Position numbers and translations under genes: made by a program. Below are positions 7,428 to 13,232 of a stretch of DNA of 16,811 nt, one piece after another (the stretch's first letter is position 1; every line of letters begins with the position of its first letter). Below the pieces are notes generated by a model that saw only the letters and a program-made list of their open reading frames with translations, was not told the DNA's origin and did no database searches. This DNA comes from Chloroflexota bacterium (GTDB lineage Bacteria > Chloroflexota > Dehalococcoidia > UBA6926 > JACQUM01): the NCBI GenBank assembly GCA_016210295.1, contig JACQUM010000136.1, positions 1 to 16,811 on the forward strand, read 5' to 3'.

Positions 7428-8210
7428 ATGGTTCAGGCCACTGCACCGAGCGAGGTCTTCCACGTCCGCGACCTCAACTTCTACTACGGGATGTTTCGCG
7501 CCCTGCGAGGCATCAACCTCGCCATCCCTCGACAGCGGATATTCGCTCTCATCGGCCCTTCGGGGTGCGGGAAAAGCACCCTCCTCCGCTGCTTCAACCG
7601 CATGAACGACCTCATCCCCGGCGCGCGGGTAGAGGGGGAGGTCCTCTTTAACGGCGCGGACCTGTACGCTCCCGAAGTCGATCCCGCCGAGATCCGCTAC
7701 CGCATCGGGATGGTGTTCCAGAAACCCAACCCCTTCCCCAAGTCCATCTTCGACAACGTCGCCTTCGGTCCCCGGATCAACGGGTACACGGGAGATATCG
7801 CCGAGGTCGTCGAGAGGGCGTTGCGGCGGGCTGCCCTGTGGGACGAAGTGAAAGACCGGCTGAAGCAGAGCGCCTACGCCCTCTCTGGCGGCCAGCAGCA
7901 GCGGCTCTGCATCGCTCGGGCGTTGGCCGTGGAGCCAGAAGTCATCCTCATGGACGAACCGTGCTCCGCTCTGGACCCCGCAGCAACCTTGGCCATCGAG
8001 GACCTCATCCGCGAGCTGTCCAAGGAGTACGCCATAGTACTGGTGACGCACAACATGCAGCAGGCTGCCCGCGTCTCCGACCGGACGGCCTTCTTGATGA
8101 TGGATGAGAGCCGGAGCGGGTTCCTGGTGGAGGAGGGAGAGACGGAGGAGATCTTCGCCAACCCCCACGACAAGAGGACTGAGGCGTACATCACGGGGCG
8201 CTACGGCTAG
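7428..8210 (+). CDS. pstB: Phosphate ABC transporter ATP-binding protein PstB
   Basis: 260 residues. ATG 7428 lies eight bases after the pstA stop, with AAGGA five bases upstream. An in-frame ATG at 7308 lies inside pstA and is rejected. Motifs are Walker A GPSGCGKST (43-51), Q-loop MVFQKPNPFPKSIFDNVAFG (the PNPFP stretch is characteristic of PstB), ABC signature LSGGQQQR, Walker B VILMDEPCSALDP and H-loop VTHNMQQA. It hydrolyses ATP on the cytoplasmic face to drive phosphate import through PstCA. All catalytic residues are present. Confidence 0.97.
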   Translation: MVQATAPSEVFHVRDLNFYYGMFRALRGINLAIPRQRIFALIGPSGCGKSTLLRCFNRMNDLIPGARVEGEVLFNGADLYAPEVDPAEIRYRIGMVFQKPNPFPKSIFDNVAFGPRINGYTGDIAEVVERALRRAALWDEVKDRLKQSAYALSGGQQQRLCIARALAVEPEVILMDEPCSALDPAATLAIEDLIRELSKEYAIVLVTHNMQQAARVSDRTAFLMMDESRSGFLVEEGETEEIFANPHDKRTEAYITGRYG

Positions 8211-8232
8211 TCCCACCTGCTTACTCTGGGTG

Positions 8233-8238
8233 TATACT
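8233..8238 (+). promoter_or_regulatory. Possible separate -10 element for phoU
   Basis: TATACT stands 54 bases before the phoU ATG, in the 81-base gap after pstB, the largest gap between genes of the pst-phoU run. No good -35 is seen at 17 bases (GTCCCA). The same TATACTGGA string occurs on the minus strand upstream of the Abhydrolase_10-family gene (15300 to 15292). phoU may be read both from the operon and from its own start. Confidence 0.3.
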
Positions 8239-8291
8239 GGATAGTCAGTTTAGAACATAATGCGCGATAGCTGTCGCTGAGGGAGCGCAGG

Positions 8292-8954
8292 ATGGTCAGG
8301 ATCGCTTTCGAAAAGCATCTCCAGGAGCTCCAGGACGATGTCCTGGCCATGGGCAGCATGGTGGATAAGGCGATCGACCGCTCCGTTGAGTCGCTGAAGA
8401 GACGCGACCTGGATCTGGCGCGCCAGGTCATCGCCGACGACGCCAAGATCAACCAGGCGCGCTTCGACATCGAGGAGAAATGCGTCCACCTCATCGCCAC
8501 CCAGCAGCCCATCGCCAGCGATCTGCGCATCCTCGTCGCCGTGCTGAACATCATCGTGGACTTGGAGCGCATGGGAGACCATGCGGAGGGGATCGCCCGC
8601 GTCAACGTGCTCATGGGAGACATGCCTTTGGTGAAGCCCCTCATCGACATCCCCCGCATGGCCCAGAAGTCCCGGGGGATGCTCAACCGGAGCCTGACTG
8701 CCTTCGTCAACCGGGACGCCGAGGACGCAAAGCGCATCTGCGCCGAGGACGACGAGGTGGACAACCTCTACGATCAGGTCTACCGAGAGCTCATCACCAT
8801 CATGCTGGGAGACCCGCGGACCATCACTCCCGCAACCTATCTCCTGTGGGCGGCCCATAACCTGGAGCGCGTAGCCGATCGGACCACCAACATCTCCGAG
8901 CGGGTGGTCTTCCTGGTCAGCGGACACATGCAGGAGCTAGCCTCGAGGTTCTAG
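8292..8954 (+). CDS. phoU: PhoU phosphate signalling regulator
   Basis: 220 residues, normal length for two tandem three-helix PhoU domains. The duplicated metal-contact motifs are visible as VDLERMGDHAEGIARVN in the first repeat and HNLERVADRTTNISERVVF in the second. ATG 8292 has GAGGGA about seven bases upstream. PhoU binds the PstSCAB transporter and PhoR to keep the kinase off when phosphate is plentiful and to limit uptake. Its place at the end of the pst operon is the usual one. Confidence 0.95.
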   Translation: MVRIAFEKHLQELQDDVLAMGSMVDKAIDRSVESLKRRDLDLARQVIADDAKINQARFDIEEKCVHLIATQQPIASDLRILVAVLNIIVDLERMGDHAEGIARVNVLMGDMPLVKPLIDIPRMAQKSRGMLNRSLTAFVNRDAEDAKRICAEDDEVDNLYDQVYRELITIMLGDPRTITPATYLLWAAHNLERVADRTTNISERVVFLVSGHMQELASRF

Positions 8955-9038
8955 CTCCCTCTGCCCTCCTACACGGGGATTATGCCACCCACCACCCTGG
9001 GAGGTCTCAGAGGTAGGCGACGCCTCCTGTATCCCCCG

Positions 9039-9062
9039 CCTGAGAGCGTGCACCCTCTCAGG
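9039..9062. repeat. Perfect 8-bp hairpin after phoU
   Basis: CCTGAGAG (9039-9046) and CTCTCAGG (9055-9062) flank an eight-base loop, about 85 bases past the phoU stop and 100 before the next gene. There is no T-run, so it may be a weak or Rho-assisted terminator or a leader structure. The rest of the 8955-9161 gap shows only a lone TACTAT at 9125 without a matching -35. Confidence 0.4.
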
Positions 9063-9161
9063 GCTCGCCGAACGTCGGCATAAGACGGAAACGAGGCCTG
9101 CAGAACGCAGCGCGGCGTTTGGGGTACTATGAACCCATCTCGCTTCTAGCAAGGTGCACGC

Positions 9162-9953
9162 ATGCTTTGGCTCGCGCTCCTCGGAGGCGGCCTCTTCGCC
9201 GGCGCCTATGGCGCCCTCATCGGCGCGGGCGGCGGTTTCCTCCTCGTCCCTTTCCTCCTCTTCCTCTTCCCGGACAGGCCCGCAGGGGTGATCACGGGGA
9301 TATCCCTGGCTGCGGTCTTCATCACCGCCGCCTCCAGCAGCGTCATCTACGCCCGTCAGCGCCGCATCGACTACCCCTGGGCCGTGAGCTTCGCGGTCAC
9401 CGGCATCCCCGGAATGGCTCTGGGTGGCTACGCCGTTACTTTCCTCTCCCGAAGCGCCTTTCAGACTATCTTCGGCGTTGTCCTCCTCCTCCTCGCTATC
9501 TACCTTCTCGTGCGGCCTGTGCGGTTCAGGAGACCCCGCCCGAATGCCACCCCCACGCAGGGAAACGCAGAAGGCATCTCTCTCCTCCGGCGGCTCCCCG
9601 GCGCGCTTCTGGGGTTTGGCATCGGCTTCGCCGGGGGGCTCCTGGGGATCGGCGGCGGCATCCTGCTGGTGCCGGCGGCGATCCAGCTCTTGGGACTTGC
9701 TCCCCATATCGCCACTGCCACCTCCCAGCTCAACATCCTCCTCACCAGCCCGGCAGCCCTGCTCGTCCGGGGCCTCTCATTGGAGTTCGTCTTGGACGAC
9801 CTGAAGCACACGGCAGTGCTGGGCATCGGGACGCTGGTCGGAGCCCAGTTTGGCGCCCGCCTCTCGCCGCGAGTCTCCGGCCCTCTCATCATCCGTCTCT
9901 TGGCCATCGGCCTGGCTCTGGTCGCGGTCCGGCTCCTTTGGCCCACGACGTAG
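9162..9953 (+). CDS. TauE/SafE-family (sulfite exporter-like) membrane permease
   Basis: 263 residues with about seven or eight hydrophobic segments. The family's duplicated Gly-rich motif appears at the start of each half: ALIGAGGGFLLVP near the N-terminus and GLLGIGGGILLVPAA in the second half. A short Arg/Pro-rich cytoplasmic linker (RPVRFRRPRPNATPTQ) lies between the halves. ATG 9162 has AAGGTG six bases upstream. Members move sulfite, sulfoacetate or other organic anions, or are uncharacterised. Nothing in the neighbourhood (phosphate genes, a dienelactone hydrolase) identifies the substrate, so a sulfite role is not claimed. Confidence 0.85.
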   Translation: MLWLALLGGGLFAGAYGALIGAGGGFLLVPFLLFLFPDRPAGVITGISLAAVFITAASSSVIYARQRRIDYPWAVSFAVTGIPGMALGGYAVTFLSRSAFQTIFGVVLLLLAIYLLVRPVRFRRPRPNATPTQGNAEGISLLRRLPGALLGFGIGFAGGLLGIGGGILLVPAAIQLLGLAPHIATATSQLNILLTSPAALLVRGLSLEFVLDDLKHTAVLGIGTLVGAQFGARLSPRVSGPLIIRLLAIGLALVAVRLLWPTT

Positions 9954-9982
9954 CGAAGCTCAGAGAGCGCTAGTGTGCCGTC

Positions 9983-10011
9983 TTGACCCGCGTCCTCTCT
10001 CGTGCTACGTT
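9983..10011 (+). promoter_or_regulatory. Possible promoter of the dienelactone hydrolase-like gene
   Basis: TTGACC (9983-9988) is followed, after a 17-base spacer, by TACGTT (10006-10011), with TGC just before it making an extended -10. The -10 itself is weak (3 of 6). A transcript starting near 10018 would carry the 14-bp hairpin in its leader. Confidence 0.4.
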
Positions 10012-10029
10012 CGCTCTATCCACAAGACT

Positions 10030-10065
10030 CGCGGCGCCCGTCGCTCGAAGACGACGGGCGCCGCG
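10030..10065. repeat. Perfect 14-bp inverted repeat in the leader of the dienelactone hydrolase-like gene
   Basis: Arms CGCGGCGCCCGTCG (10030-10043) and CGACGGGCGCCGCG (10052-10065) pair without mismatch around the eight-base loop CTCGAAGA. It ends only 11 bases before the AGGAGG ribosome-binding site of the next gene. No T-run follows on either strand. It could be an RNA element limiting translation, an operator, or a terminator for the upstream permease lacking its tail. Confidence 0.75.
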
Positions 10066-10088
10066 AACAAGCCACAGGAGGGGGGCGA

Positions 10089-10853
10089 GTGACAACACAA
10101 CGAGGTGTCCGTTACGAGGGGATGATGGCCGAGACCATCACGTACTCTGGCCATGGCGGGGACATCATCGAGGCCTACTTGGCCCGTCCCTTGGGATCGG
10201 GCCCCTATGGTGGGGTGGTGGTGATCCACCACATGCCGGGCTGGGACGAGGCGACGAAGGAGATCACGCGAAAACTGGCCCATCACGGGTACATCGCCAT
10301 CGATCCGAACCTGTACTCACGGGAAGGGCTGGGAGACCCAGAAGCGGCGGCCGCTGCGGCGCGAGCGGCCGGCGGCGTCCCGGACGATCGCTGCATCGGC
10401 GACGTGGAGGGCGCCGCTCGCTTCTTGCGCTCCTTGCCCTTCTCTAACGGCAAGGTAGGAGTCATCGGGTATTGCTCAGGCGGGCGCCAGGTGTACCTGG
10501 TGGCCTGCAACATTCCTAGCCTGAACGCCGCAGTCTCCTGCTATGGCGGGAACGTAGTGACCCCGCCAGAGCGGTTGACGCCCCGTCAGCCCGTGGCGCC
10601 CATCGACATGACGCGCAACCTGGCGTGCCCGCTTCTGGGCCTCTTCGGCGTCGAGGACGCCAACCCCTCCCCGGAGCAGGTAGCTCGAACGGAGCAGGAG
10701 CTGAAGCGCCTTGGTAAGACCTACGAGTTCCACACCTACCAGAACGCCGGACACGGCTTCTTTGCCGTCGATCGTCCCAGCTACCGGCAGGAGGCGGCCG
10801 TGGAGGGATGGAAGCAGGTGTTCGCCTGGTACGGCAAGTACCTTAGCACCTAG
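10089..10853 (+). CDS. Dienelactone hydrolase-family alpha/beta hydrolase
   Basis: 254 residues from GTG 10089, chosen because AGGAGGGGG lies just upstream (10077-10085). The more upstream ATG at 10002 would put the hairpin inside the coding sequence. The Cys-Asp-His triad expected for this family is visible: nucleophile C129 in VIGYCSGGR, D190 in GLFGVEDANPS and H222 in NAGHGFFAV. The strand before the oxyanion region reads GGVVVIHHMPGW. Members cleave lactones or esters such as carboxymethylenebutenolide. The presence of Cys rather than Ser at the nucleophile fits true DLH-type enzymes. No other aromatic degradation gene is nearby, so the physiological substrate is unknown. Confidence 0.88.
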   Translation: MTTQRGVRYEGMMAETITYSGHGGDIIEAYLARPLGSGPYGGVVVIHHMPGWDEATKEITRKLAHHGYIAIDPNLYSREGLGDPEAAAAAARAAGGVPDDRCIGDVEGAARFLRSLPFSNGKVGVIGYCSGGRQVYLVACNIPSLNAAVSCYGGNVVTPPERLTPRQPVAPIDMTRNLACPLLGLFGVEDANPSPEQVARTEQELKRLGKTYEFHTYQNAGHGFFAVDRPSYRQEAAVEGWKQVFAWYGKYLST

Positions 10854-10858
10854 CCGCT

Positions 10859-11013
10859 AACAGGCTGCTGAAGAAGGGGAGTCCAGTCCCGAGAAATCGG
10901 GATTGGCAGTCCGCCGTAGGCGGATAGGGGTGTCCCCCAGATACAATTCTTCCCCCCTTCCTGGCCAGGAAGGGGGGAAGGGGGATGGTCGAAGAAGTTT
11001 TTGTCACCCTGCT
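10859..11013. repeat. Multi-hairpin repeat-like element (possible MITE or REP-type)
   Basis: Four inverted repeats stand in a row. The first is a 10-bp stem (one G-T pair) with GAAA tetraloop at 10883-10906. The second is TCCGCC-GTA-GGCGGA at 10910-10924. The third is GGGG-TGT-CCCC at 10927-10937. The fourth is a perfect 32-bp palindrome at 10949-10980, centred on GGCC with C6 and G6 tracts. The ends show loosely matching inverted termini: ACAGGCTGCTGAAGAA on the left, and GCAGGGTGACAAAAA read from the right. It has no coding potential. The layout suggests a small non-autonomous repeat, but only one copy is visible here, so its repetitive nature is inference. It fills most of the gap between two genes. 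Confidence 0.5.
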
Positions 11014-11039
11014 CGTGTGGTGACTTCGGAGGTGAACGG

Positions 11040-11357
11040 ATGAAGATGAGAGTCTTCGACCACGAACGGCTCGTGGCACTGAACGGAAGCAGCATCCAAA
11101 GCGGGCGCGGTCAGAACTTGCCCGCCGGACGGCTGCCGACGAGCGCCCAGGACCGCTACTGGGTGAGCGCCCATGCCGTCCGAGATCGAGACGGCCAGCA
11201 GGAGGTCCGTCTCTGCGTCGTCTTGGACCTGTTCAGAGGCCAGACCGCATGGCTGGACGTCTCGTCGGAAGAGTTCGCCGCCATCCCGGAGATCGATGTG
11301 TCCGCCGATGAGTGGGAGACGGCCATGTGCGCCGGGACTCCCCCGGTAGCCCCGTAA
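11040..11357 (+). CDS. Hypothetical protein, 105 residues
   Basis: I do not recognise a family. The start is ATG 11040, because GGAGG stands seven bases upstream; an in-frame ATG at 11001 lies at the edge of the repeat-like element and lacks such a site. The protein is soluble-looking, with no signal or membrane segment. A middle section, RYWVSAHAVRDRDGQQEVRLCVVLDLFRG, looks like paired beta strands, and an acidic C-terminal part (VSSEEFAAIPEIDVSADEWE) follows. There are two cysteines, not in a CxxC. It converges with the minus-strand membrane gene, whose stop lies 15 bases away. Confidence 0.65.
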   Translation: MKMRVFDHERLVALNGSSIQSGRGQNLPAGRLPTSAQDRYWVSAHAVRDRDGQQEVRLCVVLDLFRGQTAWLDVSSEEFAAIPEIDVSADEWETAMCAGTPPVAP

Positions 11358-11372
11358 GGGGGACTCGGAGCT

Positions 11373-12425
11373 TTACTGCTGACGCTCTCTCGAGCCGGAA
11401 GAGGATGCTCGCAGCGGGCGCGCCTCTCTGGAGGCGTTACGTTGCCTCGTCTGGCGCACGGCGAACAGAAGGCCTCCGAAGAGGACCACGCTCAGGTAGC
11501 TTACCGATCGGTCTAGGAGAGTAACGGAGACCGCCGTATCGATGGGAAAGCTCAGCAAGAAGAGACCGGTGACGCCGGCCTCCACGAGGCCCACGCCGCC
11601 CGGCCAAGGCACCGTCGTGAGCAGTGAAGTAGCGAGGGCGATGAAGAGGACCATGGCGGGCGCCACCTCCAACCCCAGGCTCGCGAGGATGAAATAAAGG
11701 CGTCCTCCCTCAACCAGCCAGCCGACGAGGCTTAAGGCGCTCAAGAGGGGAACCCTCTGGAAGCTGCCCAGAGTCCCTGCGTGGAAGTTGAGGTACCACC
11801 TTCGCAGGGGGCCAGGGAGCCTTTGGCCAAGCCTCTCTCCCAGAAGCGCCATCCCCAGGAGCCCCAACAGAGCGACCCCTACCAGCACGAGGGCCGCTCC
11901 GACGATGATCGCCATGGTCAGGTCGACCTTTCCTGCCCAGATGAAGGTCCCGGTAACCGTCAGCAGGATAGCCACGGCGACGAGGTCCACCACACGTTCG
12001 GCGAGGAGGGTGCCCATGCTCTTGGAAAAGCTGGCCCTGGCCTCGTTCGCCAGCAGGTATCCCCGGAGGGCGTCGCCCATGCGAAGCCAGCCGATGGCGT
12101 TCCCGAACCAGCCGATCAGCACTAATTGGCTGAAGGTAAAAGAGGAAGGGAGTCTCTCTCCCTGCTCTCGCCCCAGGCCGGAGTTGCCCGCCAAAACCCG
12201 CCAGCGCGCTCCTCGAACGGGGAAGCTGAGGTAGTAGACCCCAAAAGCCAGAAGGAAAAGGAACGGGTTTGCCTGGCGGATGTTGGCCCAGGTGACAGCC
12301 AGGTCCACGTCGAAACGGACGAGTAAGAAATAGAGCACGCCTCCCGCGACCAGAAAGGAGACGAGGGCCGCCGGGCTGAACAGCCGCCTTCGGAGAGGGA
12401 GAGCACTCAGTCGATCGCCGGCGAT
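11373..12425 (-). CDS. UPF0104/MprF-like (lysylphosphatidylglycerol synthase TM region) membrane protein; non-standard start
   Basis: About 350 residues with seven or eight hydrophobic segments. Family motifs are LRMGDALRGYLLANEARASF, SMGTLLAERVVDLVAVAILL and TVPWPGGVGLVEAGVTGLF. The flippase-like half of MprF is present and the lysyl-transfer domain is absent, as in the stand-alone LPG_synthase_TM/UPF0104 family. A role in lipid or glycan-lipid translocation is family-level inference. Between ATG 12695 (90 codons inside rsmG) and GTG 12338 (inside TM1) the frame has no ATG, GTG or TTG. A perfect AAGGAGG (12438 to 12432) lies six bases before an in-frame ATC at 12425, so I give that as the probable start. 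It overlaps the end of rsmG by 19 bases. Confidence 0.82.
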   Translation of the reverse strand: MAGDRLSALPLRRRLFSPAALVSFLVAGGVLYFLLVRFDVDLAVTWANIRQANPFLFLLAFGVYYLSFPVRGARWRVLAGNSGLGREQGERLPSSFTFSQLVLIGWFGNAIGWLRMGDALRGYLLANEARASFSKSMGTLLAERVVDLVAVAILLTVTGTFIWAGKVDLTMAIIVGAALVLVGVALLGLLGMALLGERLGQRLPGPLRRWYLNFHAGTLGSFQRVPLLSALSLVGWLVEGGRLYFILASLGLEVAPAMVLFIALATSLLTTVPWPGGVGLVEAGVTGLFLLSFPIDTAVSVTLLDRSVSYLSVVLFGGLLFAVRQTRQRNASREARPLRASSSGSRERQQ

Positions 12426-13198
12426 GGCCCGCCTCCTTCGCCTGGGGCTCTGGCAAAGAGTGGCCTCTTCTTGGGAACGCCAGGGCGCCGAGGGTAGAGG
12501 GCTGGGGTGGAGGCTACCTTCTCCAGGACCACGAGGCAGCGTCCAGGAGGCAACTCGGGCAAAGAGACGGGGACAACCTCCCGCACGGAGCCTCCCAAGA
12601 GCGCGATGGCTCGCTGGGCCTGGGCTATCTCCTCGTCCACCCCCCGCCCTTTCGGAGCGATCACCCGCCCCCCGACCGACGCAAAGGGCAGGCATAGCTC
12701 GGCGAGAGTCGCCAGGGGAGCCAGAGCCCTGGCCGTGACGAGAGGATACGACTCCCGATGCTCCGGTTGATGGGCGATCTCCTCCGCTCGACCAGCCACT
12801 ACCGTCACGTCGTGGAGTCGAAGGGTCGCGACGGCCTCTCGCATGAATCTCGCTTTCTTCCCCGTCGCCTCGAGGAGCGTCACCGAAAGCTCCGGGAAGG
12901 CCAGCTTCAGAGGGATGCCCGGAATGCCCGCGCCGCTTCCCACATCCAGGAGTCGCGTTCCGGCGGAAACAGGATGGGGCAACGCCAGGGCTACCGTCAA
13001 GGAGTCGAGAAGGAGAAGTCTCTCCACCTCTCCCGCCGAAGCGAGGCCCGTCAGGTTGGCGCGCCTGTTCCCTTCCAGGATGGTGTCCCGGTAAAGGGCG
13101 AAGGCCTGCACCTGACGGGGATAAAGCTCGATCCTCAGCCCGCGCGCGCCTTTTACAAGGGTCTCCATCGACGGCGGCACGATGGCGTTCGTTCTCAT
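12407..13198 (-). CDS. rsmG: 16S rRNA (guanine-527-N7)-methyltransferase RsmG (GidB)
   Basis: 263 residues. The SAM-binding Rossmann core is visible as RLLDVGSGAGIPGIPLKLAFP, then VTLLEATGKKARFMREAV and a VTARALAPLATLAELCLPF segment, all diagnostic of RsmG. It makes m7G at position 527 of 16S rRNA in the decoding centre, and loss gives low-level streptomycin resistance in known species. ATG 13198 is used; ATG 13168 (METLVKG) is a possible alternative, since neither has a strong Shine-Dalgarno. The C-terminal tail of about 30 residues (PRRPGVPKKRPLFARAPG) is Pro/Arg-rich, beyond the catalytic fold. rsmG often sits beside mnmG/parAB near the origin, but here it lies between unrelated genes. Confidence 0.93.
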   Translation of the reverse strand: MRTNAIVPPSMETLVKGARGLRIELYPRQVQAFALYRDTILEGNRRANLTGLASAGEVERLLLLDSLTVALALPHPVSAGTRLLDVGSGAGIPGIPLKLAFPELSVTLLEATGKKARFMREAVATLRLHDVTVVAGRAEEIAHQPEHRESYPLVTARALAPLATLAELCLPFASVGGRVIAPKGRGVDEEIAQAQRAIALLGGSVREVVPVSLPELPPGRCLVVLEKVASTPALYPRRPGVPKKRPLFARAPGEGGGPSPAID

Positions 13199-13232
13199 GA
13201 CGGTGGGGCGCTCCGAACCGTCCCGCAGCCCT

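Noticed and set aside
5447..7446. Long minus-strand open frames across the pst genes (350 and 309 codons), and similar ones across phoR and pstS
   Set aside because: Antisense shadows with His/Asp/Gln/Gly-rich composition and no recognisable domain; the plus-strand genes explain the region.
10002..10088. Upstream ATG start for the dienelactone hydrolase gene
   Set aside because: It would place the perfect 14-bp hairpin inside the coding sequence and has no ribosome-binding site, whereas GTG 10089 has AGGAGGGGG.
10949..10980. 32-bp palindrome as an intrinsic terminator for the dienelactone hydrolase gene
   Set aside because: No T-tract follows on either strand, and it is part of a larger multi-hairpin element about 95 bases past the stop codon.
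12426..12695. N-terminal extension of the MprF-like protein to ATG 12695
   Set aside because: The extra 90 residues overlap rsmG entirely, are Arg/Pro/Gly-rich, and match no family; the membrane protein begins after the AAGGAGG at 12432-12438.
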